Positions 54,905 through 63,803 of a DNA stretch of 64,000 nt are shown one piece after another. This DNA comes from M3007 sp039804245. Lineage in GTDB: Bacteria > Bacteroidota > Bacteroidia > Chitinophagales > Saprospiraceae. Under the pieces are notes generated by a model that made no database searches, was not told the origin of the DNA, and saw only the letters and a list, made by a program, of their open reading frames with translations. The stretch lies in contig JBDLWO010000210.1 in assembly GCA_039804245.1 (NCBI GenBank), positions 1-64,000 of the forward strand, written 5' to 3'. Position 1 is the stretch's first letter. Each line of letters begins with the position of its first letter. The translations under genes were made by a program, and so were the position numbers.

Positions 54905-55200
54905 CCATGAATACTCCGATTATTTGCTCAGGAATGAAACAGGCTCCTCACAGAGTATCTTCTTCTCTTACAGTAATGGCAGATTGATCCGGCATTCACG
55001 GCCTTTCAGTATAATTTCTGTACGAACTTGTTCACGATTTTCTGCCGGTGACAAAAATAAGCCATTTTTGACTCGGCGAGAGAATCATGAACAAACTCAA
55101 AATCGGGCACGGATTTTGTTACTGAATGTGAAAGATACAAGTTAAAACAATTTTCCCGGGACGAAAAACTGCGATTTAAGCACATATACGTTGTGTATTT
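54905..55200. other. Non-coding, nothing clear
   Basis: This part of the aspS-ctaA gap has no convincing gene, tRNA or terminator. Short open frames on either strand show no protein-like composition or family resemblance. Confidence 0.5.
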
Positions 55201-55229
55201 TTCTATACCATTCATAATGAACCACTTGA

Positions 55230-55650
55230 ATACCGATATTTTTTGTTTGAAAAGATATCAACATGTCATTTGACCCTCTTTTGTAAAGATAACAAAATCA
55301 ATACATTAACTTATGCCAATTGTTGATATCCTGTGTGGATAAGCTCCGTATTCCTCACAGTTGTGAACATCAGTACAGTGGGGTAACCGGATAACGCAGC
55401 TATTCTGTTAACAACCCACTTTTTACAAACACTTGTTCACAGATGGTGTTTTTCTGAAAAGACAAACACCCTGTTTACTCACCGTTATTCACCGCGATGT
55501 TTATAACCTTCCAACTTGTTGATCAGCTGGATAATATCCGGGGGATAATTTGTGGATAAAGCTGGTAACTTCTATGAGTAACCGGTTGCTTCTGTTGAGT
55601 TATGGGGTTTTCCACAAATTAACAGCCCTGATGATGGCCGCAGGCCTCTA
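55230..55650. other. oriC: Candidate chromosomal replication origin (oriC)
   Basis: The non-coding stretch contains two exact DnaA boxes in the same orientation, TGTGGATAA at 55335-55343 and 55551-55559. Near matches include TTTTCCACA (55608-55616), TTGTTCACA (55433-55441), TTATTCACC and TGTGAACAT. A/T-rich sequence lies to the left (55230-55330). Genes to the left are mostly on the minus strand and the five to the right on the plus strand, as expected for genes pointing away from an origin. dnaA is not adjacent, which is not unusual in Bacteroidota. The call is a prediction. Confidence 0.55.
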
Positions 55651-55717
55651 ATTTTTAAACTATCCAAATTTCATTGAACAAAGGTTGCTTTGGGGAAAAC
55701 TTCGCAAACGGAAGCAC

Positions 55718-55725
55718 TACTTTTG
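55718..55725 (+). promoter_or_regulatory. -7 promoter box of ctaA
   Basis: TACTTTTG, an exact match, lies 18 bases before ATG 55743 and rules out the more upstream ATG. Confidence 0.7.
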
Positions 55726-55742
55726 TTTCAAAAAAAAAGAAT

Positions 55743-56831
55743 ATGTCCTCTCGCACTTCTGCATGGGCACTGCCCGATCAAATTTCCGGTATCGTAAAAA
55801 TATGGCTTGTTACGGGCCTCGTCATGATTTTCATGCAAATAGTCATCGGCGGGGTTACCAGGCTAACCGGTAGCGGACTGAGTATCACCCGCTGGGAAAT
55901 CGTAACCGGTGCTATACCTCCGCTCAACGATGCCGACTGGATTTCAGAATTTGAGCTCTACCGGCAAACGCCTCAATACCACAAAATAAACAAGGGTATG
56001 TCGCTGGACGAATTCAAGTTTATTTATTTCTGGGAGTACTTTCACCGGCTTTGGGCCCGCATGATGTTTTTTGTTTTCATCATTCCATTCCCATTCTTTC
56101 TCTGGAAGGGTATGCTTACCCGCGAACTCCGGAACTGGCTCATCGCCGTTGTATTACTCGCCGGGCTTGAAGGCTTTTTTGGCTGGATCATGGTGGCGAG
56201 CGGTTTGCGTGAAAGACCCTGGGTTAATGCGTACAATCTGACGCTACACCTTTGTATGGGAGTTATCATTTTTTGTACCCTGCTATGGACTGCTTTTATC
56301 GCGTTCAGACCAGCCCCGAGACCACTTGGCTTAAACTCCGGAAATAAATTATCGGTTGTTATGCTCGGTGTTGCATTTTTTCAGATAGCTCTTGGCGCCA
56401 TGATGTCGGGCTCCAAAGCAGGTCTTTTTTACCCCACCTGGCCTGATATCCGTGGAGAATATTTTCCCGCCATATTGCTGGATCCGGAGCACTGGCAACT
56501 GAACAGTTTTCTGGAATATGATACCAACCCGTTCATGCCCGCACTCATCCACTTTTTACACAGAAATACTGCTTATATACTGACAATCATTGTTTTATGG
56601 TTCCTTTGGAAGGGGTACAAAAGCACGGGCTTTGTCTCCGGAAAAGGGGGGTGGTTACTACTCGCCGGGCTGCTTGTTTTACAGGTAACCCTGGGGATTT
56701 TTACCCTCATAAATTGTGTCGGAGCGGTACCGGTTGATCTGGGGGTTTACCATCAGGCATGTGCCGTTTTACTCATCGGAGTAATTCTCTGGTTTGTTTA
56801 CCGAACATCTGAAAGAGTAAAGTCTGTGTGA
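55743..56831 (+). CDS. ctaA: Haem A synthase, COX15/CtaA family
   Basis: Converts haem O to haem A for cytochrome aa3-type oxidases in the inner membrane. The 362-residue protein has about eight hydrophobic segments. Family motifs: GGVTRLTGSGLSITRW near the start, EYFHRLWARM, LEGFFGWIMVASGL, FLHRNTAYILT and VYHQACAVLLIG, with conserved histidines for haem binding. It is of the longer eukaryote/proteobacteria type rather than the short Bacillus form. The oxidase genes and ctaB are not adjacent. ATG 55743 is supported by the promoter. Confidence 0.93.
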   Translation: MSSRTSAWALPDQISGIVKIWLVTGLVMIFMQIVIGGVTRLTGSGLSITRWEIVTGAIPPLNDADWISEFELYRQTPQYHKINKGMSLDEFKFIYFWEYFHRLWARMMFFVFIIPFPFFLWKGMLTRELRNWLIAVVLLAGLEGFFGWIMVASGLRERPWVNAYNLTLHLCMGVIIFCTLLWTAFIAFRPAPRPLGLNSGNKLSVVMLGVAFFQIALGAMMSGSKAGLFYPTWPDIRGEYFPAILLDPEHWQLNSFLEYDTNPFMPALIHFLHRNTAYILTIIVLWFLWKGYKSTGFVSGKGGWLLLAGLLVLQVTLGIFTLINCVGAVPVDLGVYHQACAVLLIGVILWFVYRTSERVKSV

Positions 56832-56848
56832 TTATTAAAGTGTTTTGC

Positions 56849-56856
56849 TACTTTTG
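56849..56856 (+). promoter_or_regulatory. -7 promoter box of the hydrolase gene
   Basis: TACTTTTG, an exact match, 23 bases before ATG 56880. Confidence 0.7.
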
Positions 56857-56879
56857 CACATTCACTCGAACCATTACTC

Positions 56880-57659
56880 ATGGATTTACAGATTAAAGAA
56901 GAACATGGGTTCCGATACTTAGAATCCGGAGGCAGCGGAGAAACTCTCATGCTCCTGCACGGCCTCTTCGGAGCGCTCAGTAATTTTCAGGGAATTATCC
57001 GGAAATTTTCGGATGATTACAATGTTGTTGTGCCCATTCTTCCCATTTACGACCTGCCCATTTTTCAGGTGTCGGTCAGTGGTCTTGTTGAGGCAGTCTC
57101 AAAATTTGTCGAATACAAGGGATATGAGAAGGTTCATGTTCTGGGCAATTCTCTGGGTGGGCACATTGCCATCCTGTTCACCATCGCACATCCCGAAAAG
57201 GTATCATCTCTTATACTGACAGGCAGTTCAGGTCTTTTTGAGAGCGCATTCGGCAGTGCGTTTCCGAAAAGGGGCGACTACGAGTATATCAAGAACAAAA
57301 CTGCGGAAACATTCCACGACCCGGCAGTAGCCTCCAAAGAACTGGTGGACGAAGTCTTTTCTATTGTGAATGACAAGGGAAAGGCTATCAGGGTTGTAGC
57401 AACCGCCAAATCTGCCGTGCGCCATAATGTTGGCGATAAACTGTACCAGATCAAGGCGCCTACCCTGCTCGTGTGGGGAAAACAGGATACTATAACTCCC
57501 CCGTTCGTTGCAGAGAAATTCCATGATCTCATAGAAAATTCCCGGTTGATCTTCCTGGACCAGTGCGGACACGCACCCATGATGGAAAAGCCGGATGAAT
57601 TCAATGAGATTCTCGGACGATTCCTGGACGGAGTAACTGACAAAAAATCAGTTTCCTGA
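56880..57659 (+). CDS. Alpha/beta hydrolase
   Basis: A 259-residue cytoplasmic alpha/beta hydrolase. The oxyanion loop is LLHGLFGALSNF, the nucleophile S91 in GNSLGGH, the acid D203 in WGKQDTITP and the histidine H231 in CGHAPMMEKPDEF. It resembles MhpC/BphD-like and related esterases, but the substrate is open. It has its own promoter and a terminator follows. It lies between ctaA and a lipoprotein amidohydrolase. Confidence 0.92.
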   Translation: MDLQIKEEHGFRYLESGGSGETLMLLHGLFGALSNFQGIIRKFSDDYNVVVPILPIYDLPIFQVSVSGLVEAVSKFVEYKGYEKVHVLGNSLGGHIAILFTIAHPEKVSSLILTGSSGLFESAFGSAFPKRGDYEYIKNKTAETFHDPAVASKELVDEVFSIVNDKGKAIRVVATAKSAVRHNVGDKLYQIKAPTLLVWGKQDTITPPFVAEKFHDLIENSRLIFLDQCGHAPMMEKPDEFNEILGRFLDGVTDKKSVS

Positions 57660-57690
57660 TTCGCGCAACCATTCTATTGTAATAGGCCCT

Positions 57691-57724
57691 GCCCACGCTG
57701 CTCCGGTAACGTGGGCATTTTTTT
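57691..57724 (+). terminator. Terminator after the hydrolase gene
   Basis: GCCCACG pairs with CGTGGGC around a 12-base loop, followed by an A and seven T. Confidence 0.8.
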
Positions 57725-57739
57725 AAACCAGATTTCACC

Positions 57740-59443
57740 ATGAAAAACTCCTTTTTTCTTCTTCTGCTGCTCCTGCTCCTGATTTCCTGCTCCCGATCCA
57801 AAAGAACATACGCAGACCTCATCCTGAAAAATGGTCATTTCTTCACCGCGGATGAAAAATATCAGCAGGTTACAGCTGTCGCTATTTCCGCCGACACTAT
57901 TCTCGCTTTGGGTAGCGACAACGATATTATAAAATATGCCGATGAAAAAACGCAGGTTATTGACCTCAACGGCGCTTTTGCCATGCCCGGCTTTATTGAA
58001 GGTCACGGTCACTTTCTCAGCCTGGGCGAAAGTCTTCAAAATCTGAACCTGCTGCATACCTCAAGCTGGCAGCAGATTGTGGAGATGGTTAAATCAAAGA
58101 TACAGTCGGCTCAACCCGGAGAATGGATCGAAGGCAGAGGCTGGCACCAGGAAAAATGGAGTCAGGATCCGGGAATTACTGTCAATGGTTATCCGTATCA
58201 CGATGCACTGAGTGCAGTTTCTTCAGATAATCCTGTGGTACTGTATCATGCCAGCGGTCATGGTCTTATTGCCAACGCCGCTGCCATGAAACTCGCTGGT
58301 ATATCCAGGGAAACTCCCGATCCTGCAGGCGGTCGAATTGTACGCGATGTAAAAGGTAATGCCATTGGTGTTTTTGAGGAAAATGCCATGGCACTCATTG
58401 ATAAGCCCTATTCTGAATGGAAGAACAGGCGCCCCGAAAGTGAACGTCAGGCGGATCTGATTAAAACAGCCACCATTGCTGCAGAAAAATGCCTGAGCCT
58501 CGGTATTACCTCTTTCCAGGATGCCGCCAGCAGTTTGTGGGAGCTCCGTCAACTCAGGTCTATGGCCGAATCAGGAAAATTACCTGTAAGACTCTGGGCT
58601 ATGATTTTTCAACCATCGGAAAATGAACTTCCGGAACTGAAAAATTATCCACAAATCGGAATTGCAAACAGGCATTTCACCTGCCGGGCAGTGAAAGCTT
58701 ATTTCGATGGCGCACTCGGTTCTTATGGAGCATGGCTCCTGAATGATTACAGCGACAAACCCGGTTTCACCGGACAAAACACTACGCCCACCGACACTAT
58801 CAGAATGCTTGCCAGGGCATGTCTGGATAATAAACTCCAGTTGTGTGTACACGCTATTGGTGACCGCGCAAACCGGGAAGTACTCAATATTTATGAAAGC
58901 ACTTTCAATACTACTGGAAAAAAAGGTGAACGCTGGAGAATAGAACACGCTCAACATATTGACACTGCAGACATTCCGCGTTTTGGTCGCCTTGGTGTTA
59001 TAGCTGCCATGCAGGCGATTCACTGTACCAGCGATGCCCCTTTTGTAGTAAAAAGACTCGGCGAACAGCGGGCACGTACTGGTGCGTACGCATGGAGAAG
59101 TCTCCTCGATTCCGGTGCAAACATTGCAAACGGAACAGATACGCCAGTAGAAGAAGCAGATCCATTACCCTGTCTGTACGCATCCATAACCAGAAAACGA
59201 ACAGATACTGGTCTGGAATTTTATCCCGAACAGTCAATGACAAGAAATGAAGCCTTACTCTCCTATACCCTCTGGAACGCTTATGCAGCATTCGAGGAAA
59301 ATGAAAAAGGTTCCCTTTCACCCGGTAAGCTCGCCGACATAGTCGTTCTTTCTGAAAATCTGGTCGAATGTACACCAGACGCCTTGCTGAAGGCAGAAAT
59401 TATTAAAACAATAGTGGGTGGTAAGGTGCTTTTCCAGCGCTGA
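57740..59443 (+). CDS. Amidohydrolase-family 3 lipoprotein (YtcJ-like)
   Basis: A 567-residue exported lipoprotein (lipobox ISC at C17 after an almost pure Leu signal). The amidohydrolase-3 barrel has the metal motif EGHGH (87-91; the first residue is Glu as in some relatives), HASGHG, DGALGSYGAWL, HAIGDRANREVL and IEHAQHID. C-terminal NGTDTPVEEADPL and the KLADIVVLSENL region complete it. YtcJ-type enzymes hydrolyse amide or related bonds, but natural substrates are mostly unknown. A terminator separates it from the gene upstream. Confidence 0.9.
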   Translation: MKNSFFLLLLLLLLISCSRSKRTYADLILKNGHFFTADEKYQQVTAVAISADTILALGSDNDIIKYADEKTQVIDLNGAFAMPGFIEGHGHFLSLGESLQNLNLLHTSSWQQIVEMVKSKIQSAQPGEWIEGRGWHQEKWSQDPGITVNGYPYHDALSAVSSDNPVVLYHASGHGLIANAAAMKLAGISRETPDPAGGRIVRDVKGNAIGVFEENAMALIDKPYSEWKNRRPESERQADLIKTATIAAEKCLSLGITSFQDAASSLWELRQLRSMAESGKLPVRLWAMIFQPSENELPELKNYPQIGIANRHFTCRAVKAYFDGALGSYGAWLLNDYSDKPGFTGQNTTPTDTIRMLARACLDNKLQLCVHAIGDRANREVLNIYESTFNTTGKKGERWRIEHAQHIDTADIPRFGRLGVIAAMQAIHCTSDAPFVVKRLGEQRARTGAYAWRSLLDSGANIANGTDTPVEEADPLPCLYASITRKRTDTGLEFYPEQSMTRNEALLSYTLWNAYAAFEENEKGSLSPGKLADIVVLSENLVECTPDALLKAEIIKTIVGGKVLFQR

Positions 59444-59508
59444 TTTGTACAAAATTGCTTTTATTAAGAAATTATTTGAAAATATCCACGCAGATTAAAA
59501 GTAAAATC

Positions 59509-59516
59509 TACCTTTG
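59509..59516 (+). promoter_or_regulatory. -7 promoter box of the DUF3276 gene
   Basis: TACCTTTG matches TAnnTTTG, 46 bases before GTG 59562. Confidence 0.65.
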
Positions 59517-59561
59517 TAGGCGACTGTTTTAAAAAATTCACTAACCAAACTTAATTGTAAA

Positions 59562-60209
59562 GTGGAATACGGGTACTTTAAAAAGCGAGATGGAAACTTC
59601 CGCGACCGGAATGACCGAAACGATCGGGGTGACAGAAATGACCGCGATCGCGGATCTAATAGTGGTGGTGGCTATGGCGACCGGGGCGGTTTCCGCGACC
59701 GGGGCGGCAATAGTGGTGGCTACGGCGGCGGCGGCGGTGGTTTTCAGCGCGGCGGCGGTGGTGGCGGCTTTCGCGACCGTGGCAACAACTTCGGCGACAG
59801 AGATAATCGTCGCTTCGATCGCGACCGTGAGCGGGGCGATGCTGAAGAAAGCGTATTTTCCAAAAAAGTGCGTGCCGGAAAGCGCCGCACATACTTCCTG
59901 GATGTACGTAAAACAAAGGGCGAAGATTTTTTTATCACTATCACAGAGAGCACCAAAAGAGAAGACGGATTCGGATACCGTCGCCATAAAATCTTTTTGT
60001 ACAAGGAAGATTTCAACAGGTTCGTGGCATCTCTCAACGAAGTGGTTGATCACGTCAAAAATGACCTGATGCCAGATTTCGATTATGAAGAATTCGATCG
60101 CCGTCAGGCAGAATGGGAAAGCCAGAACCGCGATGAGGACGAGGAAGAAGACCGCGACGAAGATCGCAAAAATGTAAAGAAAGATCCGGAAGATGATGTA
60201 GAGTGGTGA
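59562..60209 (+). CDS. DUF3276 (PUR-alpha/beta/gamma-like) nucleic-acid-binding protein with Arg/Gly/Asp-rich arm
   Basis: A 215-residue protein starting at GTG 59562. Residues 10-90 are low-complexity (repeats of RDR, NDR, GGYGGGGGG), resembling RGG-type RNA-binding arms. Residues about 95-165 match DUF3276, a PUR-alpha-like fold that binds single-stranded DNA or RNA (VFSKKVRAGKRRTYFLDV, GEDFFITITESTKR, HKIFLYKEDFNRFVASLNEV). The tail is strongly acidic (DEDEEEDRDEDR). The family is found mainly in Bacteroidota. The long glycine-rich arm is an addition to the small core domain. A strong terminator follows. Confidence 0.88.
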   Translation: MEYGYFKKRDGNFRDRNDRNDRGDRNDRDRGSNSGGGYGDRGGFRDRGGNSGGYGGGGGGFQRGGGGGGFRDRGNNFGDRDNRRFDRDRERGDAEESVFSKKVRAGKRRTYFLDVRKTKGEDFFITITESTKREDGFGYRRHKIFLYKEDFNRFVASLNEVVDHVKNDLMPDFDYEEFDRRQAEWESQNRDEDEEEDRDEDRKNVKKDPEDDVEW

Positions 60210-60242
60210 CCTGAAATCACCAACAATAAACAGCAGATTACA

Positions 60243-60296
60243 GAGCTGAAATACGGGTTGTAACAAATGACACTCCCGTGTTTCAGCTCTTTTTTG
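60243..60296 (+). terminator. Terminator after the DUF3276 gene
   Basis: A long stem (GAGCTGAAA...ACGGG with CCCGT...TTTCAGCTC) is followed by a run of T. Confidence 0.8.
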
Positions 60297-60359
60297 TCTT
60301 AATGAGTAAAAACACTTAATTATAGCAAATTAATCAACAAAATCAACACTCTACTGGTT

Positions 60360-60367
60360 TATCTTTG
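60360..60367 (+). promoter_or_regulatory. -7 promoter box of gltA
   Basis: TATCTTTG matches TAnnTTTG, 35 bases before ATG 60403. Confidence 0.65.
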
Positions 60368-60402
60368 CAAATCTTTCGCCCAAACGCATTTAATATCGGT
60401 TC

Positions 60403-61710
60403 ATGGATCAGTTAAAACAATTATTCTACGAAAAATCCCAGCAGACAGCCAATGAAGTAAAAGAACTTCTGAAGGCACATGGAAACACAAAGGTTGACGA
60501 TGTAAATTTGGATCAGGTGTACGGCGGTATGCGCGATATCACCTGTATGATCTGGGAACCTTCGCTCCTCGACTCTGAAGAAGGAATCAGATTCCGCGGG
60601 TACTCTATCCCCGAACTCAGAGAAAAACTTCCTCATGCTCCCAACGGAAAAGAACCGCTCCCGGAAGGCCTGTTCTGGCTTATGCTGGTAGGCGAAATCC
60701 CTACAGAAGAACAGGTAAAATGGGTTACTGATAACTGGGTACACCGCTCCAATGTTCCAGATTATGTTTTCCGCGCCATTGATGCCCTGCCAGTTGACAC
60801 GCACCCGATGACTCAGTTCTCGATAGGTATCCTGGCTATGCAGAAAACATCCGAATTCGCGCAGAAATATGCTGCCGGTATGAAAAAAACGGATTACTGG
60901 GATGCTACGTACGAAGATTCAATGAATCTGATAGCTCGCTTACCCCGGATAGCAGCCTATATTTTCCGCCGAATCTATCACAATAACGATCATGTGCTGC
61001 CCGATATATCGCTCGACTGGAGCGGTAACTTCGCACACATGCTCGGATATAATGATCAGGGATTCAAGGAGTATATCAGACTGTTCCTTACCATTCACGC
61101 TGATCACGAAGGAGGAAATGCTTCTGCGCATACAACGCATCTCGTTGGTTCCACGCTCAGTGATCCTTACCTGTCATTCAGCGCAGCCATGAATGCACTG
61201 GCCGGTCCTTTGCACGGTCTCGCCAATCAGGAGGTGATTCGCTGGATCCAGAAAATGGTGGAAACCATCGGAACATCCAAACCTACCAAAGATCAGATTG
61301 CAACTTACGTGAAAACTACGCTGGATAGCGGAAGGGTTGTGCCGGGTTACGGACACGCCGTATTGCGCAAACCGGATCCGCGCTACATGGCGCAAAAGCA
61401 TTTCTGCGAGGAAAATGTACAAGATGATGATCTGGTAAATATCGTCTGGAAAATCTTCGAAGTGGTACCGCCGATTCTCAGCAGTTTGGGCAAGGTTAAA
61501 AATCCGTGGCCCAACGTTGATGCACACAGTGGTGCTGTACTTCTGCATTACGGAATGAAGGAATACAATTACTACACTGTTATTTTCGGTGTGAGCCGCG
61601 CACTTGGCGTATTGGCCGCTCAATGCTGGAGCCGTGCTCTCGGCCTCCCGCTAGAAAGACCAAAGTCTGTTACTACCGAATGGGTGAAGCAATATCTCTC
61701 CGACAAATAA
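60403..61710 (+). CDS. gltA: Citrate synthase, mitochondrial-type
   Basis: Condenses acetyl-CoA with oxaloacetate at the start of the TCA cycle. The 435-residue sequence looks closer to eukaryotic mitochondrial citrate synthase than to the usual bacterial GltA: VYGGMRDITCMIWEPSLLDS, EGIRFRGYSIPELREKLP and GNASAHTTHLVGSTLSDPY. Catalytic residues are H271 in GPLHGLANQE, H318 in GYGHAVLRKPDPR and D373 in NVDAHSGAVLLHYG. No NADH-binding N-terminal extension is present. It is monocistronic with its own terminator. Confidence 0.95.
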   Translation: MDQLKQLFYEKSQQTANEVKELLKAHGNTKVDDVNLDQVYGGMRDITCMIWEPSLLDSEEGIRFRGYSIPELREKLPHAPNGKEPLPEGLFWLMLVGEIPTEEQVKWVTDNWVHRSNVPDYVFRAIDALPVDTHPMTQFSIGILAMQKTSEFAQKYAAGMKKTDYWDATYEDSMNLIARLPRIAAYIFRRIYHNNDHVLPDISLDWSGNFAHMLGYNDQGFKEYIRLFLTIHADHEGGNASAHTTHLVGSTLSDPYLSFSAAMNALAGPLHGLANQEVIRWIQKMVETIGTSKPTKDQIATYVKTTLDSGRVVPGYGHAVLRKPDPRYMAQKHFCEENVQDDDLVNIVWKIFEVVPPILSSLGKVKNPWPNVDAHSGAVLLHYGMKEYNYYTVIFGVSRALGVLAAQCWSRALGLPLERPKSVTTEWVKQYLSDK

Positions 61711-61729
61711 CTGTTGATTTGTATAACTG

Positions 61730-61765
61730 GAAAGGGCCGCAGTCAAATCTGATTACGGCCCTTTC
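61730..61765. terminator. Bidirectional terminator between gltA and scpA
   Basis: Perfect GAAAGGGCCG/CGGCCCTTTC stem with T-rich sequence on the plus side. It serves convergent genes; the scpA stop lies just beyond it. Confidence 0.75.
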
Positions 61766-61766
61766 T

Positions 61767-62513
61767 TTATTTTTCAGGCAGTGACAACCAGAAATTATTG
61801 ACTCCGTCTCCCTGGATAATGATAATTTCCTGAGCATTCAGCAATTCAAGCAGCGCGAGAAAGGTGACGATAGCATGCACCCTGTTCTCCAGCCGCATGA
61901 ATAATTCTTCAAAATCTTTCTTTACTCCCTCCCGAAGGCTGTCTGCCAGATACTGACGCTGATCCTGTATGGTATAGCTGTAATTATAAACAGTATGAAT
62001 GCGTCTGGTTTTCCTTTCTTCATCAAAACGGCTTATCAGTCGCTCGAAGGTGCGGAGCAGCTTGTACAGGGAAACTGACTCCAGTTCTGTATCAGCCAGC
62101 GATTGTTCGGCCAGCCGCTTCAACTCTTCGGATGCATATCCCCTCGGATTCATGAACGAACGGATATCTTCCATTTTCCGTAAGTCCTCGAGCACGCTTT
62201 TGTATTTTTTGTACTCGAGCAGTCGCTGTACCAATTCCTGCCTGGGGTCTATCTCATTTCCCTCTTCATCCACCGGTTTTCTCGGAAGAAGCATCTTGGC
62301 CTTGATTCGCATGAGCGTTGCGGCTACCACAATAAACTCGGATGCCAGATCAACATTCAGAGATTCCATCTGGTGTAAATACTCCAGAAATTCATCGGTG
62401 ATACCGGCTATTGGTATATTGTAAATGTCGAGTTCATCGCGCTCTATAAAGAACAGCAACAGATCGAATGGCCCCTCAAAGACCGGCAGCTTTATGGTAA
62501 ACGTCTGACTCAT
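61767..62513 (-). CDS. scpA: Segregation and condensation protein A (kleisin)
   Basis: Kleisin subunit that bridges Smc heads for chromosome segregation, 248 residues. The N-terminal helix is FEGPFDLLLFFIERDELDIY, followed by ITDEFLEYLHQMESLNVDLASEFIVVAATLMRIKA-like middle helices and the C-terminal winged helix (RVHAIVTFLALLELLNAQEI). scpB is not adjacent. Its start overlaps the purD stop by 3 bases. Confidence 0.94.
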   Translation of the reverse strand: MSQTFTIKLPVFEGPFDLLLFFIERDELDIYNIPIAGITDEFLEYLHQMESLNVDLASEFIVVAATLMRIKAKMLLPRKPVDEEGNEIDPRQELVQRLLEYKKYKSVLEDLRKMEDIRSFMNPRGYASEELKRLAEQSLADTELESVSLYKLLRTFERLISRFDEERKTRRIHTVYNYSYTIQDQRQYLADSLREGVKKDFEELFMRLENRVHAIVTFLALLELLNAQEIIIIQGDGVNNFWLSLPEK

Positions 62514-63796
62514 AAAAGGTCTTTACCTATATCACGACGGTAATACTTGCCTTCAAAATCTATCAGTTTTGCATTTCGCTTCGATTTTCTGACAGCTGAG
62601 GCTATATCTTTACCCAAACTGGTGACGGCAATTACTCGTCCGCCGCTGGTAACAGTCTCTCCCGCTGTATTCACCGCAGTACCTGCGTGAAATACCATGC
62701 TACCCCTGACCCGATCAAGTCCGCCGATCATTTTACCCTTCTGATAGTCACCCGGATACCCCCCGCTAACCAGAAAAATGGTGGCAGCCGTTCGTTTGTC
62801 GGTGCGTAATTTCACTTTTCCAAGGGTTCCCCGGGCACAATTTTCAAGAAGAGCGACCAGATCATTCTTGAGCCGGGGCATTACAGCCTCGGTTTCCGGA
62901 TCACCCATTCGGCAGTTGTATTCAATGACGTGAGGTTCACCGTTTACCTCTATCAATCCGAAGAAAATAAATCCCTTGTAGACTATTTTTTCCTTTTTGA
63001 GTCCGGAAACAGTTGGTTTGATGATACGTTCTTCCACTTTCTGCCACATCACTTCATCCACAAATGGTACCGGACTAACAGCTCCCATACCTCCTGTATT
63101 GGGGCCTTTGTCTTTTTCGCCAATTCGCTTGTAGTCTTTTGCTTCCGGGAGAATTTTGTAATTTTTACCATCGGTAAGCACGAAAACACTGAATTCTATA
63201 CCTGTCAGGAATTGCTCCACCACTACCCTGTTACCCGATTCGCCGAATTTTCCACCCAGCATTTCCCGGAATTCTTTCACAGCTTCCCTTGGGCTTTTGC
63301 AGATGACTACGCCCTTCCCGGCAGCAAGTCCATCAGCTTTCAGCACAATGGGCAGGGTATGTTGTTTCAGGTAGCTTATTCCCTCTTTCATGGAGTCAGC
63401 AGTAAATTCCCGGTACGAGGCAGTCGGGATGCCATGCCTTTTCATGAACTGTTTACTCCATGCCTTGCTTCCCTCCATCACGGCGCCCGCTTTCGACGGA
63501 CCGATTACGGGGATAGACCTCAAGTGCTCTTTTTCCTGAAAATAATTCCATATACCTCTAACGAGTGGCTCTTCTGGTCCAACTACAACCATATCTATCC
63601 CGGTTTCCAGCACAAATTTTTCTATTGCAGGAAAATCATTCGGATTGATTGCCACGTTTTCGCCGCACGCAGAAGTGCCGGCATTTCCGGGGGCGATAAA
63701 CAGTTTTTCGCAACGGCTACTTTCTGAAAGTTTCCATGCGATAGCGTGTTCACGGCCCCCTGAACCGAGGAGCAGAATTCTTTTTTGCTGACTCAT
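62510..63796 (-). CDS. purD: Phosphoribosylamine-glycine ligase
   Basis: Second step of purine synthesis (GAR synthetase), 428 residues. Typical ATP-grasp features: ILLLGSGGREHAIAWKL at the N-terminus, VVVGPEEPLVRGI, KADGLAAGKGVVIC, EFSVFVLTDGK, GPNTGGMGAVSPVPFV and CRMGDPETEAVMPRL. ATG 63796 is used; the longer frame upstream runs into the thiolase gene. It overlaps scpA and follows the thiolase by 7 bases, so all three share a transcript. Confidence 0.97.
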   Translation of the reverse strand: MSQQKRILLLGSGGREHAIAWKLSESSRCEKLFIAPGNAGTSACGENVAINPNDFPAIEKFVLETGIDMVVVGPEEPLVRGIWNYFQEKEHLRSIPVIGPSKAGAVMEGSKAWSKQFMKRHGIPTASYREFTADSMKEGISYLKQHTLPIVLKADGLAAGKGVVICKSPREAVKEFREMLGGKFGESGNRVVVEQFLTGIEFSVFVLTDGKNYKILPEAKDYKRIGEKDKGPNTGGMGAVSPVPFVDEVMWQKVEERIIKPTVSGLKKEKIVYKGFIFFGLIEVNGEPHVIEYNCRMGDPETEAVMPRLKNDLVALLENCARGTLGKVKLRTDKRTAATIFLVSGGYPGDYQKGKMIGGLDRVRGSMVFHAGTAVNTAGETVTSGGRVIAVTSLGKDIASAVRKSKRNAKLIDFEGKYYRRDIGKDLL

Positions 63797-63803
63797 AAAA
63801 ATG

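Noticed and set aside
59600..59800. Repeats in the DUF3276 gene as a possible CRISPR or satellite array
   Set aside because: They are low-complexity Gly/Arg/Asp codons within one reading frame, with no fixed repeat-spacer pattern.
59590..60069. An Ala/Val/Thr-rich 159-codon frame overlapping the DUF3276 gene
   Set aside because: It is a frame-shifted reading of the glycine-rich repeat. The frame from 59562 gives the recognised PUR-like domain.
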